DNA of 64,000 nucleotides, from the NCBI GenBank assembly GCA_040954595.2, contig CM082584.2:9362001-9426000 (forward strand), in the 5' to 3' direction. The notes under the pieces were generated by a model. The model ran no database searches, was not told where the DNA came from, and saw only the letters and a list, made by a program, of their open reading frames with translations. Positions 38,101 to 49,243 of this stretch are shown here, one piece after another. Position 1 is the first letter of the stretch. Every line of letters starts with the position of its first letter. This DNA comes from Balanoglossus misakiensis (taxonomy: Eukaryota; Hemichordata). Both the position numbers and the translations under genes were made by a program.

Positions 38101-38574
38101 CTGCAAAAATTATTTGAAAGTAGCCTCTCGCCTACTATAAAGACTAGAAAGTGAGACAGAGAAATTTCCAAACCCGTTCAAGTAAATGCATCACATGATC
38201 TTTTATAATAAGCTTGACATGAAAGGTGAATGAACTGATAAAAGCATGCATTTGCACAGCCAAAAATCTCTTTTATCTGAATTTTTTGCACGTTAGTGGC
38301 AAGAAAAGAAGCATTAAAGTGAAAAGAACACTTTCTAAGGAAGTCATCACAAAAACTTCTCACTGGCAAAAATGTTGCTTAATAGAATCATCACTGCAAA
38401 AGTGACATCTGACAATCTAAATCAAGTTCAGTTAAAAAAGTGAGTGACTTTGCTTGACATGAACGCAAACTGGTACACCTTCACTCTGTGTGCATGTTCC
38501 CTGATGATAGATGATTCCTTGGCGTCTGCCGGGAATGAGCGACTGCAATCCGCGGCTGAAAACAGGGATTAACG

Positions 38575-40029
38575 CTATCCGCTTGATGGTTCCGTCCTGC
38601 ACATGATGGATAGCCGCCTGTCCCGAGGCACCGCTCGTCCCATGAAGACGGACTCTGAATCTTGTAGGATCTCGTGCGTGTAGTCCAATCTCACTGTGTC
38701 TCTGTATAAATCGGGATGAAATAAATGACATGTTAGCCTAGGGAGCTCTACCACTCACCACCCTGTGTTCACTGAAGGGTTGAAAGAATAGAAAGGAATG
38801 CAGGTAAAAGCAACTTGAGAGTTTGAAAGACAAATAAAGAAACACACTCAGAGAGCGTGTGGAATGAAAAGTATTGAGTTGGTGGATGTGTTCAGCATGT
38901 ACCATAAACTTACTTGGGGTAAATGAAGTACATGCACCATGTCCTTAAGTGTGTTGCCAGACCACTCGAAATTGCAACATGTGTGCTATTGGGTGCCACA
39001 TACTGAAACAATGTCAAGTTCGCAATCGATGAAAAGTAAATCATGATTAATGGGAACGTCACTCGGAGGTGACTTTGATCTCTCACCTCATTATGTACAG
39101 CGACCTTGGTTGAAGCAGCACATCAATTTTGATTTCTTTGTGCTTGTCGTGGACCAGTCTCATTATCGAGCTGGAGAGCAGGCTTATGCCCGTGATGGTG
39201 TTACCACAAAACTGAAAAGTTCAAAAAGAAAGAGACTGTAATGGAGAAAAAAGAGAAGTCAAGATAATTCAAGGTTGTGGGCTAACCCTGTCTATTTTCA
39301 GGTCCAGTGATAATTATTATACACGTACATAAAGTATACTTACCCTAACACTGTCAATATGTGGTTTGATGTAACCGTCTTTAGCCAGGTCAATTACGTG
39401 AACCAGTGACAGCTGCATCGCGTCAGAAGGAAATGCAATATCTCTCACTCTCTGGATGATTTTTTGGTTTCTTTCCGTCCACCTTGAGAACTCGGTTTCC
39501 TTGTAGCCATGTATTGCCTGCAAATTGATGTTGTCATACACTCATGCAACTTGCTATCAGTTTTTCTGTAGTTCAATACAACTTTTCATCTGTTTGTGGT
39601 TAAACTTTGGTTTTGAGAAGCTTTTTATGTACAAATTAAATATATAAGTGTCGACCAAAAGTGAAAATATCGAAAGAAAGCACGCCCTCTTACGTCGTCC
39701 CAATGGTCATATTCGTATCGCATCCTCTTCATGTATCTGTCAATCTCTTTCTGGAGCGATTGCTCATCGTCTTCAGTCAAGAAGTCCAAATACAACTTGT
39801 AACCCTCGATGACCTTCCTCTTAATGTCATCGTTGCACCCTTCGTGAAAATAATAGAAATCCTCGATCGGAGCCGCCTTGTAAACATTCCCCTGCTGACG
39901 ATCGCCCACCTTCTCGTACTGTTCTTTCGATTCAGTGGAGAAGAGCACTCGAAAAGTGCGACGCGTTGCGAACTTACACTGCTCTGACCACATCAGAGGA
40001 CATCTACGAATTAACCTTGTCAGCGACAT
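38575..40029 (-). CDS. ALKBH7: Mitochondrial Fe(II)/2-oxoglutarate dioxygenase ALKBH7
   Basis: Four coding exons (39694-40029, 39344-39517, 39087-39211, 38575-38701; phases 0, 0, 2) give 253 residues. The arginine-rich, acid-free start (SLTRLIRRCPLMW, then KFATRRTFRVLF) looks like a mitochondrial targeting peptide. The core carries HWDDAIHGYKETE, the Fe(II) ligand motif H-x-D in GYIKPHIDSVR, FCGNTITGISLLSSSIMR, the third ligand His in DYTHEIL, and the 2-oxoglutarate-binding arginine region PRDRRLSIMCR. All match ALKBH7 in order. The human enzyme (221 residues) acts in the mitochondrial matrix and is needed for alkylation- and oxidation-induced programmed necrosis and for lipid metabolism; mt-tRNA demethylation has been reported. 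It is transcribed away from CFAP57, the two start codons lying 1.1 kb apart. The longer N-terminus is the main difference from human. Confidence 0.95.
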
Positions 40030-40397
40030 CACTGCGGAAGCTACAGTGTACCTCAATTCAATAAAATAAACAGATTACGAAAAAAAAATTCTTTACTTTC
40101 ACGATCCAATGGGCGCAGCCATTTTGTCTTGGAATGACTACAATGTGAACTATAGATGGCGCTTATGTAACCTCGTTTGCTGAGAAAGTTAACGGGACTC
40201 GAACAACGGCAGGATATCCGAAGAATAAAACAACGCTTAGTTTCAGCTTATTAATAATTTTGAATGTTAAATGCAAAACATACCTCCAATAACTTTTAAG
40301 TATGCTAATTTTGTTGCGTTTTGGTTAAAGATAACTCTTTTCTGCGAGCCAGACAACACAAATACAAAGGTCATCGCTCTCGCTTTGCGCATGTCCA

Positions 40398-40411
40398 GTT
40401 GACATAGCAAC
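40398..40411 (+). promoter_or_regulatory. X-box-like RFX-binding site upstream of CFAP57
   Basis: GTTGACATAGCAAC matches the RFX X-box consensus RYYNYYATRRNRAC at 13 of 14 positions on both strands. It lies about 30-110 bases upstream of the presumed 5' UTR exon of a ciliary gene, which is where functional X-boxes occur in ciliated animals. Confidence 0.6.
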
Positions 40412-40439
40412 GCGTATCGAACACAACAACCAGGCACTA

Positions 40440-41125
40440 TTCGACTGTGGGACGAGTCGACACCAGTGCTATCGTTTCTGACTGTATTATATCAAATTTG
40501 GCAGAATTAGAAGGTGAGTTTGAAGACCCATTCGAACAAAATAGCCTGTTGTATGGTTTAGCTTACACAGCGTTCAATTTAATGTGTTTATTCATCAAGG
40601 GTTGTCGAAAGAATATTCGAGTTTTGGAACGTACATGTTGCTTACCACTGGCGATGTCAGTGGTAACGGATATCGCAAGGAATATATTGAACACATATGT
40701 ATTTTTTCTGGAGTTTGGAAGCAGTTTTGTATTTTCAACGTTTATTACAACACGTTTATTTTATTGAAATTCTGGAACATAAACAGCAAAGAAAGTCGAG
40801 GCCTTACCTTCATCACTCTGACCATGCTCTGACATACACTCTCAAAGCAATGTATCAACATTGAAATTGACATACAATTGTATGGATTATAGGTATTGTT
40901 TACAACCATAAGAAATGCACATGTGACAACACAGACATTTTTTGGCTATATTTCATTATTTAACCGGCCCAATATGACACACCCATATCATATTTCTGTA
41001 ACATATTTAAGTTTCATTCTTAAATGATGAGCAAAGACTTGGATGAATATTAATTAATGCGTGTGATATTTCATCTCCATCCACAGGTATATGTACTCAT
41101 AGCGAAGCAATCACACAGTGCCAAA
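40440..41125 (+). other. Presumed 5' UTR exons of CFAP57
   Basis: A non-coding stretch ending in AGAAG|GTGAGT at 40513 is a good first exon. A second UTR segment begins after ctccatccacag at 41086 and runs into the ATG at 41126. The first exon's 5' end is a guess. Confidence 0.45.
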
Positions 41126-44100
41126 ATGTCGATTGCTGTGGCACAAGCACGCCACGTGTTTGGTCTGAAGGGAGACGTGGTCGGTAACATATGCTACCAA
41201 GATGAGCAGACCATCGTCTACCCCTGCGGATCCAACATCATCCTATATAACATTGATCAAAAAGCACAGAAATTCATCCCGGGCTCAGATAAAAGCCTGG
41301 GTATAACAGCCATGTGTGTGAGCCCGAACCGAAGGTACGCCGCCATCGCCGAGAAGGGCGCGGAAAAGGCTACCATCACCATCTATGATCTGCACTCCTT
41401 GAGGAAGAGGAAAGTGCTGAGTTCCAGTGAGGTGGCTTCGACCGAATATGTCAGCCTGGCATTCAGCCCCGACTCCAAGTACCTGATTGCTCAGGGCGGT
41501 CGCCCCGATTGGCATCTGCTCTACTGGACCTGGGAGAAATCCAAAGTCATGGCCGTCACCAAAACAACTAACCAACAGAATAATGATGTTTACCAGGTAA
41601 GCTGCAACTGCATGTCTAGTAACAATGTCATCATGCAAACCAGTCATTTGGCCTAAAATGTCATCCTTTAATTTGATCAATTTTCATCTTGTAGGTTTCC
41701 TTCAATCCGCAAGACAACACACAGCTCTGTGTCGTTGGCAACGGGATCTTCAAGCTGTTCCGTTACAGCGAGGGAAACTTGAAACAGTTTGCCTTCCAGA
41801 AGATGGATCCGCAGAATTTCCTCTCCCATGCCTGGGTGTCCGATGAGAGAGTCATCGTCGGTACCGACACTGGCCGTCTCTTGCTCTTTGAGACCGGTGA
41901 ATTGAAGAACGAATTGTCTATTCAGTTCTCTGCACAAAAATCGGAAGACAAGTAAGTCATCCTGTATTATAGCTACAAAAGTTCATCCACATACACAAGC
42001 ATACACTGGGCTAACAGCGGGTCAGCTCAGTGTTATCTATATTTCAACTGATATTTGAATAGCCTGAATGACAGCTCTGCCATTGTTCCATTTCCAGGGA
42101 ACGGATGGGAAGTATATCGGAAGAGGAACCATCTCAGCCATCTGGTCCGCCAAAAGTCACCTCTGTGGTTGCCTATTCTAAGGGCTTTGCATGTTCCGGT
42201 GGTAGTGGCACTGTGCATCTCTATGAGAAGACTGACGACAAGGACTCTTACAAGAAAACCAGAGAAATCAAAGTAAGAAGATTATTATTCTTAATCAGAG
42301 TTGGAGATAGTGTACTTACATTTTTTTTTGCTATTGACCATTATCATTATGAAGCTGACTATTGTAAAATTATTCACAGTTTGCCAGCAGCTTATCAATA
42401 AATACTAATAGTAGGCAGGAAAAGTAAAATGTCCATCCCTACTTTCTGTAGGTTCCTCAAGACCCCTCAACTAGTGCCGACCCGAGCAAGTCGGAAAACC
42501 ATGAAGTGAACTGGTTGACTGTGAGTCCGTCCGAAGAAACCTTGGTGGCAAGTACCAAAACGAATCAGCTGTATTGTATGGGACTCTCCAGTGCTGACAT
42601 TGGAAAAGTGAGTACAGTGTTTAGTAATGGTTAAGTTTTCAGTGTTGTTTTGATCTGTAACTGTTTATAGAATGGCATGCTCTGACAGTTTCTGATGAAA
42701 AATTTCCTAGTAATGTCTGCAAGTACCCCGTCCACTACTTAATATGAGCAATGTTTGATTACAATGTGTCCTTTTTTATCACAGGGTGATCAAGCCACCT
42801 TTGAAGTATTAGCCCAACCGTTCCATCATGGCGCTGTGATGGGCCTGGACGTCTGCATCAGGAAACCACTCATTGCCACCTGCTCTGTCGACAGATCAGT
42901 CCGTATCTGGAATTATGAAACAAAGTAAGTTGGACCCACCCTTCCACCTTAGCCCCCTCCCCACCATCAGACCTTGCGTTATCTTGTGCATTTTATGGTG
43001 TTTTTAGCCCAGTACTTATCAAATAAAGAAACTAAACCTGAACAAAGAGGTTACTTACATGTGTGACAATGTCAGATTCCCCTTGGCAGTATTATAACTC
43101 ATTTTAAACTCTCTTCCAGTTCTCTTGAGTTGTACAAGGAGTTCCAGGAGGAAGCCTACAGCATTGCCTTGCACCCATCCGGTCTTTACATCTTAGTTGG
43201 TTTCAGTGACAAGCTGCGTCTGATGAATTTACTGATCGATGATATCCGCACGTTCAAAGAGTTTACCATCAGAGGCTGTCGGGAGGTGAGAATCAATTAC
43301 CTAAATTGTACTTTTAAACTGATGTAAATCTTGTTTGGATGAAACCACATGAGCCATCAATTTCACTGTGATGCTGCAAAATGTTGCGTATTAATGAAAT
43401 AAAATTTTGAATTTGTATACTCTCACAGTGTTCATTTAGCAACGGCGGCCATCTATTTGCCGCGGTCCACGGCAACGTGATCCAGATCTACTCCTCCACC
43501 ACCTACGAGAACATCAACAACCTGAAAGGCCACAACGGCAAAGTGCGCTCGGTGGTCTGGAGCGCCGACGACAGCAAGATCGTCTCCTGCGGCATGGACG
43601 GCGCCGTCTACGAGTGGAACGCCTTCACGGGCAAGCGCGAGGGCGAGAGCGTGCTGAAGTCCTGCAGCTACACCAGCGTGGCCATCACCCCGGACGGCAA
43701 GACCACCTTCGCCGTGGGCTCCGACTGCACCCTGAAGGAGATCTCCGACTCGCAGATCCTGCGCGACGTGGAGACCAACGAAATGACTCTCACCCAGGTG
43801 TCCATGTCCCACAGCGGAAGAATGTTGTTTTCCGGTACTAACAGCGGAGCGTTGCGATCCATGAAGTTTCCACTGACAGTACCTGGAGAGTGGTCGGAGT
43901 ACATGGGGCATGGAAGCGCCATCACAAAGGTGAGTGTCAAACTCATGAGCTGATCAACTGACAGGTGAAGTCTCCTGTCAACGAAATGATGATTCCTGTC
44001 AAGTTTCTTTTTCTACCTTGAATAAAAAATAATATCTCGGTCTGTTCTTTATTTTTCTAGATGCGCATTACATATGACGACCAGTATCTAGTGACTGTCT

Positions 44101-47100
44101 CTGAAGATGCCATGTTGATGATCTGGAAAATCACAGACAAGGAAGGGCGTGGTCTTAAGAGAGACAAAGAAATTGGATACGCTGAAGAGATTCTTATAAC
44201 AAAGTCAGATTTGGAGGAAAAGGTAAAAGAAAATGACGTTTATTTGGGTTATTGTTATGTTTGAAAACGACATGAATAGTTGTACATTTCTGTTAAATTT
44301 GCATAATTAATGGTGTGTAAGTTGCTACTTTGTAACAGCTTATGAGCTCTGATGAGATAGACCACATTGCCAAAAGTAGCCAGCATAATTACTGCTGATT
44401 ATGAGGGGAAGTTAGACTAGCTTTAGGCTATGTATACTACATTGTTGAGTTCAAAAGTCTCCACTCTAACCCCCCGCCAGAACTCCATGATGGCCGAGTT
44501 GAAGACCCGCGTGGATGAGCTGAAGATGGAGAACGAATACCAGCTGAGGCTGAAAGACATGAACTACAACGAGAAGATCAAGGAGCTGACGGAGAAGTTC
44601 ATCCAAGAGATGGAATCTCTCAAGACCAAGAACCAGGTGTTGAAGACGGACAAGGACAAGGAGGAGGCCAAGCACGAAGAAGAGTTGGCCGAGAGCATGG
44701 AGAAGCATGCCAAGGAACTCCAAGATCTCGGTAAGACGGCAGTTTTTCTTGTGCTTCTGTCATTATTGTTCCTTGAGTAGATCTGTTGAAAACAGTAAGA
44801 ATAATTAGTGGGATCATGGTTGAGAGTGTGTGACATGTATACATGTAGAGATAAAACATGTATTGCCAGATACAGTGGTTTTTGTAACACTGCATGTTTG
44901 GTATGTGACATCCCTATTTCTGTGGATATACCGGTAGATTATCCTGCACATTGGAATAAAAAAGTGGGGTCTGCCCACACTCTAGAGTGGCAGGTTAAAT
45001 GGTATGCACAAATTTTACAACTTTCATGTCTATCTCACTAATCTGTGTTGGTTGATGTTGTTCGTACGCAGAGTCTGCAAACAACCAGAAACTGATGCTG
45101 GAGTATGAGAAGTACCAGGAGTTGCAGGCCAAGAGTCAGAAGATGCAGGAAGACTATGAGAGACAGCTGCAGGAAATGGAGGAGTCTAAAGAACAGGCCT
45201 TGGAAGAGTTGACGGAGTATTACGAAGCCATGCTACAGGAGAAGAAGACTCAGCTTGAACAGGTGAGAGATCTCGGTCAATCTGTTTCAGATCTAGGAAT
45301 AGACTATTCTTGTTTCGGTGGTGGAAATGTTTGCTCAGTGGGATTATGTTGTTTTGATGGGACGTCTCTGACTGTCTCATAATTTGGTCATGATCACTAA
45401 CATCTCTTGAACAAAATCTTTCAGGCCAATGATGAGACACGTCAACAGAACCGTGAATACGAAGAAACAAAGAAGCAAATTGAAGAGGATGCAGACAGAG
45501 AAATCTTGGACATCAAGAACAAATATGAGAGAAAGCTGAGAGATGAGAAAGAAGCCAATCTCAGGTTGAAGGGAGAAACTGGCATCATGAGGAAAAAGGT
45601 ATTAGTGTGTTGTCATCTTTGCCCTGATTTCCAGTGGTATGTCCAATCCCCCAGTGTGAACAAATAGATAGATCATTCCATGTTGGGATTCCACCTTCTC
45701 ACTAACCTTTTTGTGATTTTCCCCACCAGTTCACCAGTCTGCAGAAGGAGATTGAAGACCACAAAGAAGAGATCAAGAAGTTGCAGAACGAACAGCAGAA
45801 GCTACAGGGTGTTATCAAGTCCCTGGAGAAGGACATCTACGGCCTGAAGAAAGAAATCCAAGAGAGAGATGAAACCATCCAGGATAAGGTGAGGGGATCA
45901 CTGAGATTTCAAGTTTCTGCAGATGGGACACCCAGTCCACCCCTAACATGTGGTACATTCCCATTGTTTTAGTTGTATGGTCTGATCCATTTGTGGTGGA
46001 AAAGGGGTGACAGGAACAAATTTAGCAAAATCACTACATATGTTGTTGAAAAGAGCAAAACCTTTGTTGTGGTTGATTTTCCAGTGTTTGGGTATTAACC
46101 ACTGTTGTACTTTTTGACCCGCAGGAGAAACGTATTTACGATCTCAAGAAGAAAAACCAAGAGCTGGAGAAATTCAAGTTCGTCTTGGACTACAAGATCA
46201 AGGAGTTGAAGAAGCAGATCGAGCCGAGAGAGAACGACATCAAGGCAATGAAAGAACAAATACAAGAGGTAAGTGTGGCATTGGGCTCAGTGAGACATTG
46301 CTGTTACTTTCACAATTACTCAAGGGATTTTTTTGGAACTATGATTGTGAATATTGAGGACTGACAGAGCCTTTCTTTGGAAAAATTTTACTAAAGTTGA
46401 TTTTGTCTTGTTCCTGCAGATGGAGAGCGAGTTGGAGAGATTCCACAAGCAGAACACACAACTGGAATTGAACATCACGGAACTGAGACAGAAACTGAAG
46501 GCAACTGAGAAAGAAATGCACCTGGAAAGACAGAAGGTAGGAATTGCTTATTGACTCTTACTATTACACGAGTCAGTGAAAGTACATTCACTTATTTATA
46601 TAGCTGCCAGTACACATTGGTTGATTCTCATCGGTTCCTCTTCGTTGTTTTGCAGGTGCGCGATTCCGAAGCCATGCTGAGACGTTTCAAGACAGATCTG
46701 CATAACTGCATAGGCTACATCCAGGATCCCAAGAAGTTGAAAGAAAGCATCAAACAACTTTACCAGAAACACGTGCAGGATGACACAGTGAGTATTTCCA
46801 GACAGCTTCTCTCTAATAGAGTTTCAGTATATATGTGTTCACCAAGTAAACCCTGGTCCGAATACCGAAATCACAAAACTGATAAGCCCATGCTAAATAT
46901 TGCCGTTTTTTCCCCCCTGCAGCCCGAGTCAGCCAGCGTGGACGCAGACATCCAGAGAGAGTACAGTCGTCAGCGTAAACATTTAGAGCAGAGTGTGTCG
47001 TCTCTCAGGAAGAAACTGGCCAAAGACACAGAGATTCACAGAGCCGATAATGTCAGAATTATGCAGGTATGTGTGTGTGCATTGTGAGAGAAGAATCCCT

Positions 47101-47642
47101 AGGGGAGGGGAGACAGTGAGGAGGTCTTGCATTTGTAGTTTATGCTGTAATGGTGTCATTGTTTGCCATGGTTAGCCAAGACACTGGTTTTGGAGCATTG
47201 ATAGACACATAAGTTTGTGTATTTAATATTTTATCATATTCAGATACATGATTTTGTGAGTCCTTTAAATGAACCTTTATCTCATTATTCTTTTTGACCG
47301 TTTGTATTTCTTCTCCAGGAAAATGTATCATTGATCAAGGAAATCAACGACTTGAGAAGAGAACTGAAGATAGCCAGAACGCAAGTGCACGACTTAGAAG
47401 CGGCACTCGGCATCAGTCGGAAAAACAAGAACCAGCCCCTGCCTGACGCGGGAGCCAGTGCCGTGATGCAGAGTAGCGCCCAGTCGAGCCGTGACCACGA
47501 AGCCAACTTGGAAAACAACAAAATTATCGATTTGCAGCGAAATGAAATCAAGAAACTAAGGGCTCAAATGTACGAGTTGGAAACCATGATTCAGCAGAGG
47601 CCGCCCTCTGGTGGTAGACTTCCACCCATGGCCGTCCAGTAA
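41126..47642 (+). CDS. CFAP57: Cilia- and flagella-associated protein 57 (WDR65)
   Basis: Seventeen coding exons give 1220 residues (human CFAP57 is about 1250): 41126-41596, 41695-41951, 42098-42272, 42452-42607, 42785-42924, 43120-43285, 43429-43929, 44061-44222, 44481-44730, 45072-45262, 45425-45598, 45730-45888, 46125-46268, 46420-46536, 46656-46787, 46923-47066, 47319-47642. All phases agree. The N-terminal half, up to about residue 670, is WD40 repeats (for example [20 protein letters not shown] and [12 protein letters not shown]). From about 680 to the end it is nearly continuous coiled coil rich in E, K and Q ([20 protein letters not shown]). CFAP57 is an axonemal protein of inner dynein arm g/d docking and ciliary waveform control. 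An RFX X-box-like site lies upstream at 40398. Exon 7 is markedly GC-rich at third positions compared with its neighbours. The model is complete at both ends. Confidence 0.97.
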
Positions 47643-47835
47643 ATCACGTTGAAGTCCAGCCAGATTCAGTTTCCTCATTCCAAACGACACGGTAATGCCA
47701 ACTGTGCAGGTGTCAATGAGAACACTTGCTTTTCATTTTGCATTTTATGGACTTGGGTTGTTATATTGCAATATGTGGCAAGTGTGATTAGCTGTGGAAT
47801 GAGTAGTTTTTCAGCAAAACGTCAAATCATATTTT

Positions 47836-47841
47836 AATAAA
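47836..47841 (+). terminator. Polyadenylation signal of CFAP57
   Basis: AATAAA about 195 bases after the stop codon; another AATAAA follows near 48002. Confidence 0.5.
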
Positions 47842-48415
47842 TATTTTAATTTTTTCCCCCCACTGGACTATATCATGGTAATGTGTCTGGTGTCCATAAC
47901 AGGTAATTAAATCCAATTTGTAAATATCCAAATTACAATTGTACATGACAACACTGTTTTTTTTTAAATCCATCCTATTTGTGTATATTATCTTTGCTAA
48001 AAATAAAAGGACAAACGCATGGTCTGAATTTGTTCTTTATTAAAAGTCGCTGTAAAACGAATTACAAGTCTTTAGCAGCAGAGCGCGCAGTACAGACATT
48101 AGCCATCAGTTACATTGTATTTATCTTGTCTGAATTGTACATTTGTTGTCTTATCATCATTGTCCCATTCTGAACGAATGCCAGATTTCCAGAACGCTTC
48201 TGGAGTTTTGCTGTGTAATCCACCATACATGGGAGTCATTCGCCAGTATATTATAATATTTCAATGATTTGGCACAGCGAGTGCCTGATTGCCTTTTTGG
48301 TGAAATTGTCTCCATGGCTACCCAAGTCACTGCAAGTAGTGAACTTGATCAATTAGAATTAGGTCATGGAACTGCATATGTGCATGTGACTGAATTTAGA
48401 ATTGAAGTGTACCAT

Positions 48416-48524
48416 AAGGGGAGGTTTGTCTTAACCGCCATCTTGGAAACAAGTACCCCTCCAATTCTATCCCACAATGCACCTCGTTTCCAAGATGGCG
48501 GTTAAGGTAAGACAAACCTTCCCT
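48416..48524. repeat. Inverted repeat carrying YY1-like motifs
   Basis: The left arm (48416-48450) and right arm (48486-48524) are reverse complements apart from a 4-bp bulge (taag/ctta) and one flank mismatch. The loop is about 35 bases. Each arm contains AAGATGGCGG or its complement CCGCCATCTT, a YY1 consensus, so the two sites face each other. Confidence 0.85.
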
Positions 48525-49243
48525 GGCCGAGTAGTACATTTGTACCTGGTACTCAGAGAGTGAAAATGAGATGTGTTCAGATTACAAAGCGTGTTTACTG
48601 AAGAAAGCCTTCGAAACGTGCACTCTGATTACATGATATCACAGTTGGTTTTACTTGCATAAAACAATGCCCGATAACAAGCAAGATAAGGGAAATGCTG
48701 CTGATTAGAAAAACGAGTAATTTCAGAGAATGCCAAAACACCACCATACACTGTAAGTTCAGTAACAATAATACTATAATTGCCTGCATAGTAGTTACTT
48801 TAGAGAACTCTATATAAAAAAGTAAGTTGCTGAAAGTTTTGCGTAAAAATCACTTTCCTCTTTTCATAAAGAACAAAATAATCATATACAACCAGAATTG
48901 AGAGTACATTAATTTATCTCCATCCCAATTACATGTAACTAATTCACTCGTGTGTAGTGTGAAATTTTTTTCTTCACTTCAACCAGCTTTGGGCGCGTTC
49001 GATTCTCGCGTAATTTTTAACATAGTTTCACTCACGCAAAGAACAATCTTGAAAAAGAACAAAAACAAAATGAAGTATATTGCGACCAATTCACAATGCA
49101 TGAGCAAGAAACAATGTTTTTCATTTGATCTGACAAAACCAAATCAACTCTTGTAAAAAAAAAAAAACATCAACTCATGATTTAATTTTGCTATAATTAT
49201 TTTTGCTGTTTTTTTTTATTTCCTGAATGCTGAAAGACTGCCT

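Larger units (their letters stand above)
28859..38574. other. About 9.7 kb gene-poor region
   Basis: No multi-exon model or recognised protein family could be built on either strand. It contains a 115-codon minus-strand frame (29361-29708), a TATA/CCAAT-like cassette with a 65-codon ORF (34836-35166), degenerate tgaaatg(a/g) word repeats at 37770-37860, and short C and GA runs. It probably contains regulatory sequence, UTRs or introns of genes I cannot see. Confidence 0.5.
47643..49243. other. Convergent intergenic region between CFAP57 and TECR
   Basis: Holds the CFAP57 3' UTR and the TECR 3' side. The only notable structure is the inverted repeat at 48416-48524. Remaining frames are short and unsupported. 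Confidence 0.5.

Noticed and set aside
43453-43911. 152-codon minus-strand ORF opposite CFAP57 exon 7
   Set aside because: It is the antisense shadow of a GC3-rich coding exon; it is His/Gly/Val-rich with no splice signals or family resemblance.
48990-49015. B-box-like gcgttcgattctcgc
   Set aside because: No A-box upstream and the cloverleaf stems do not form.
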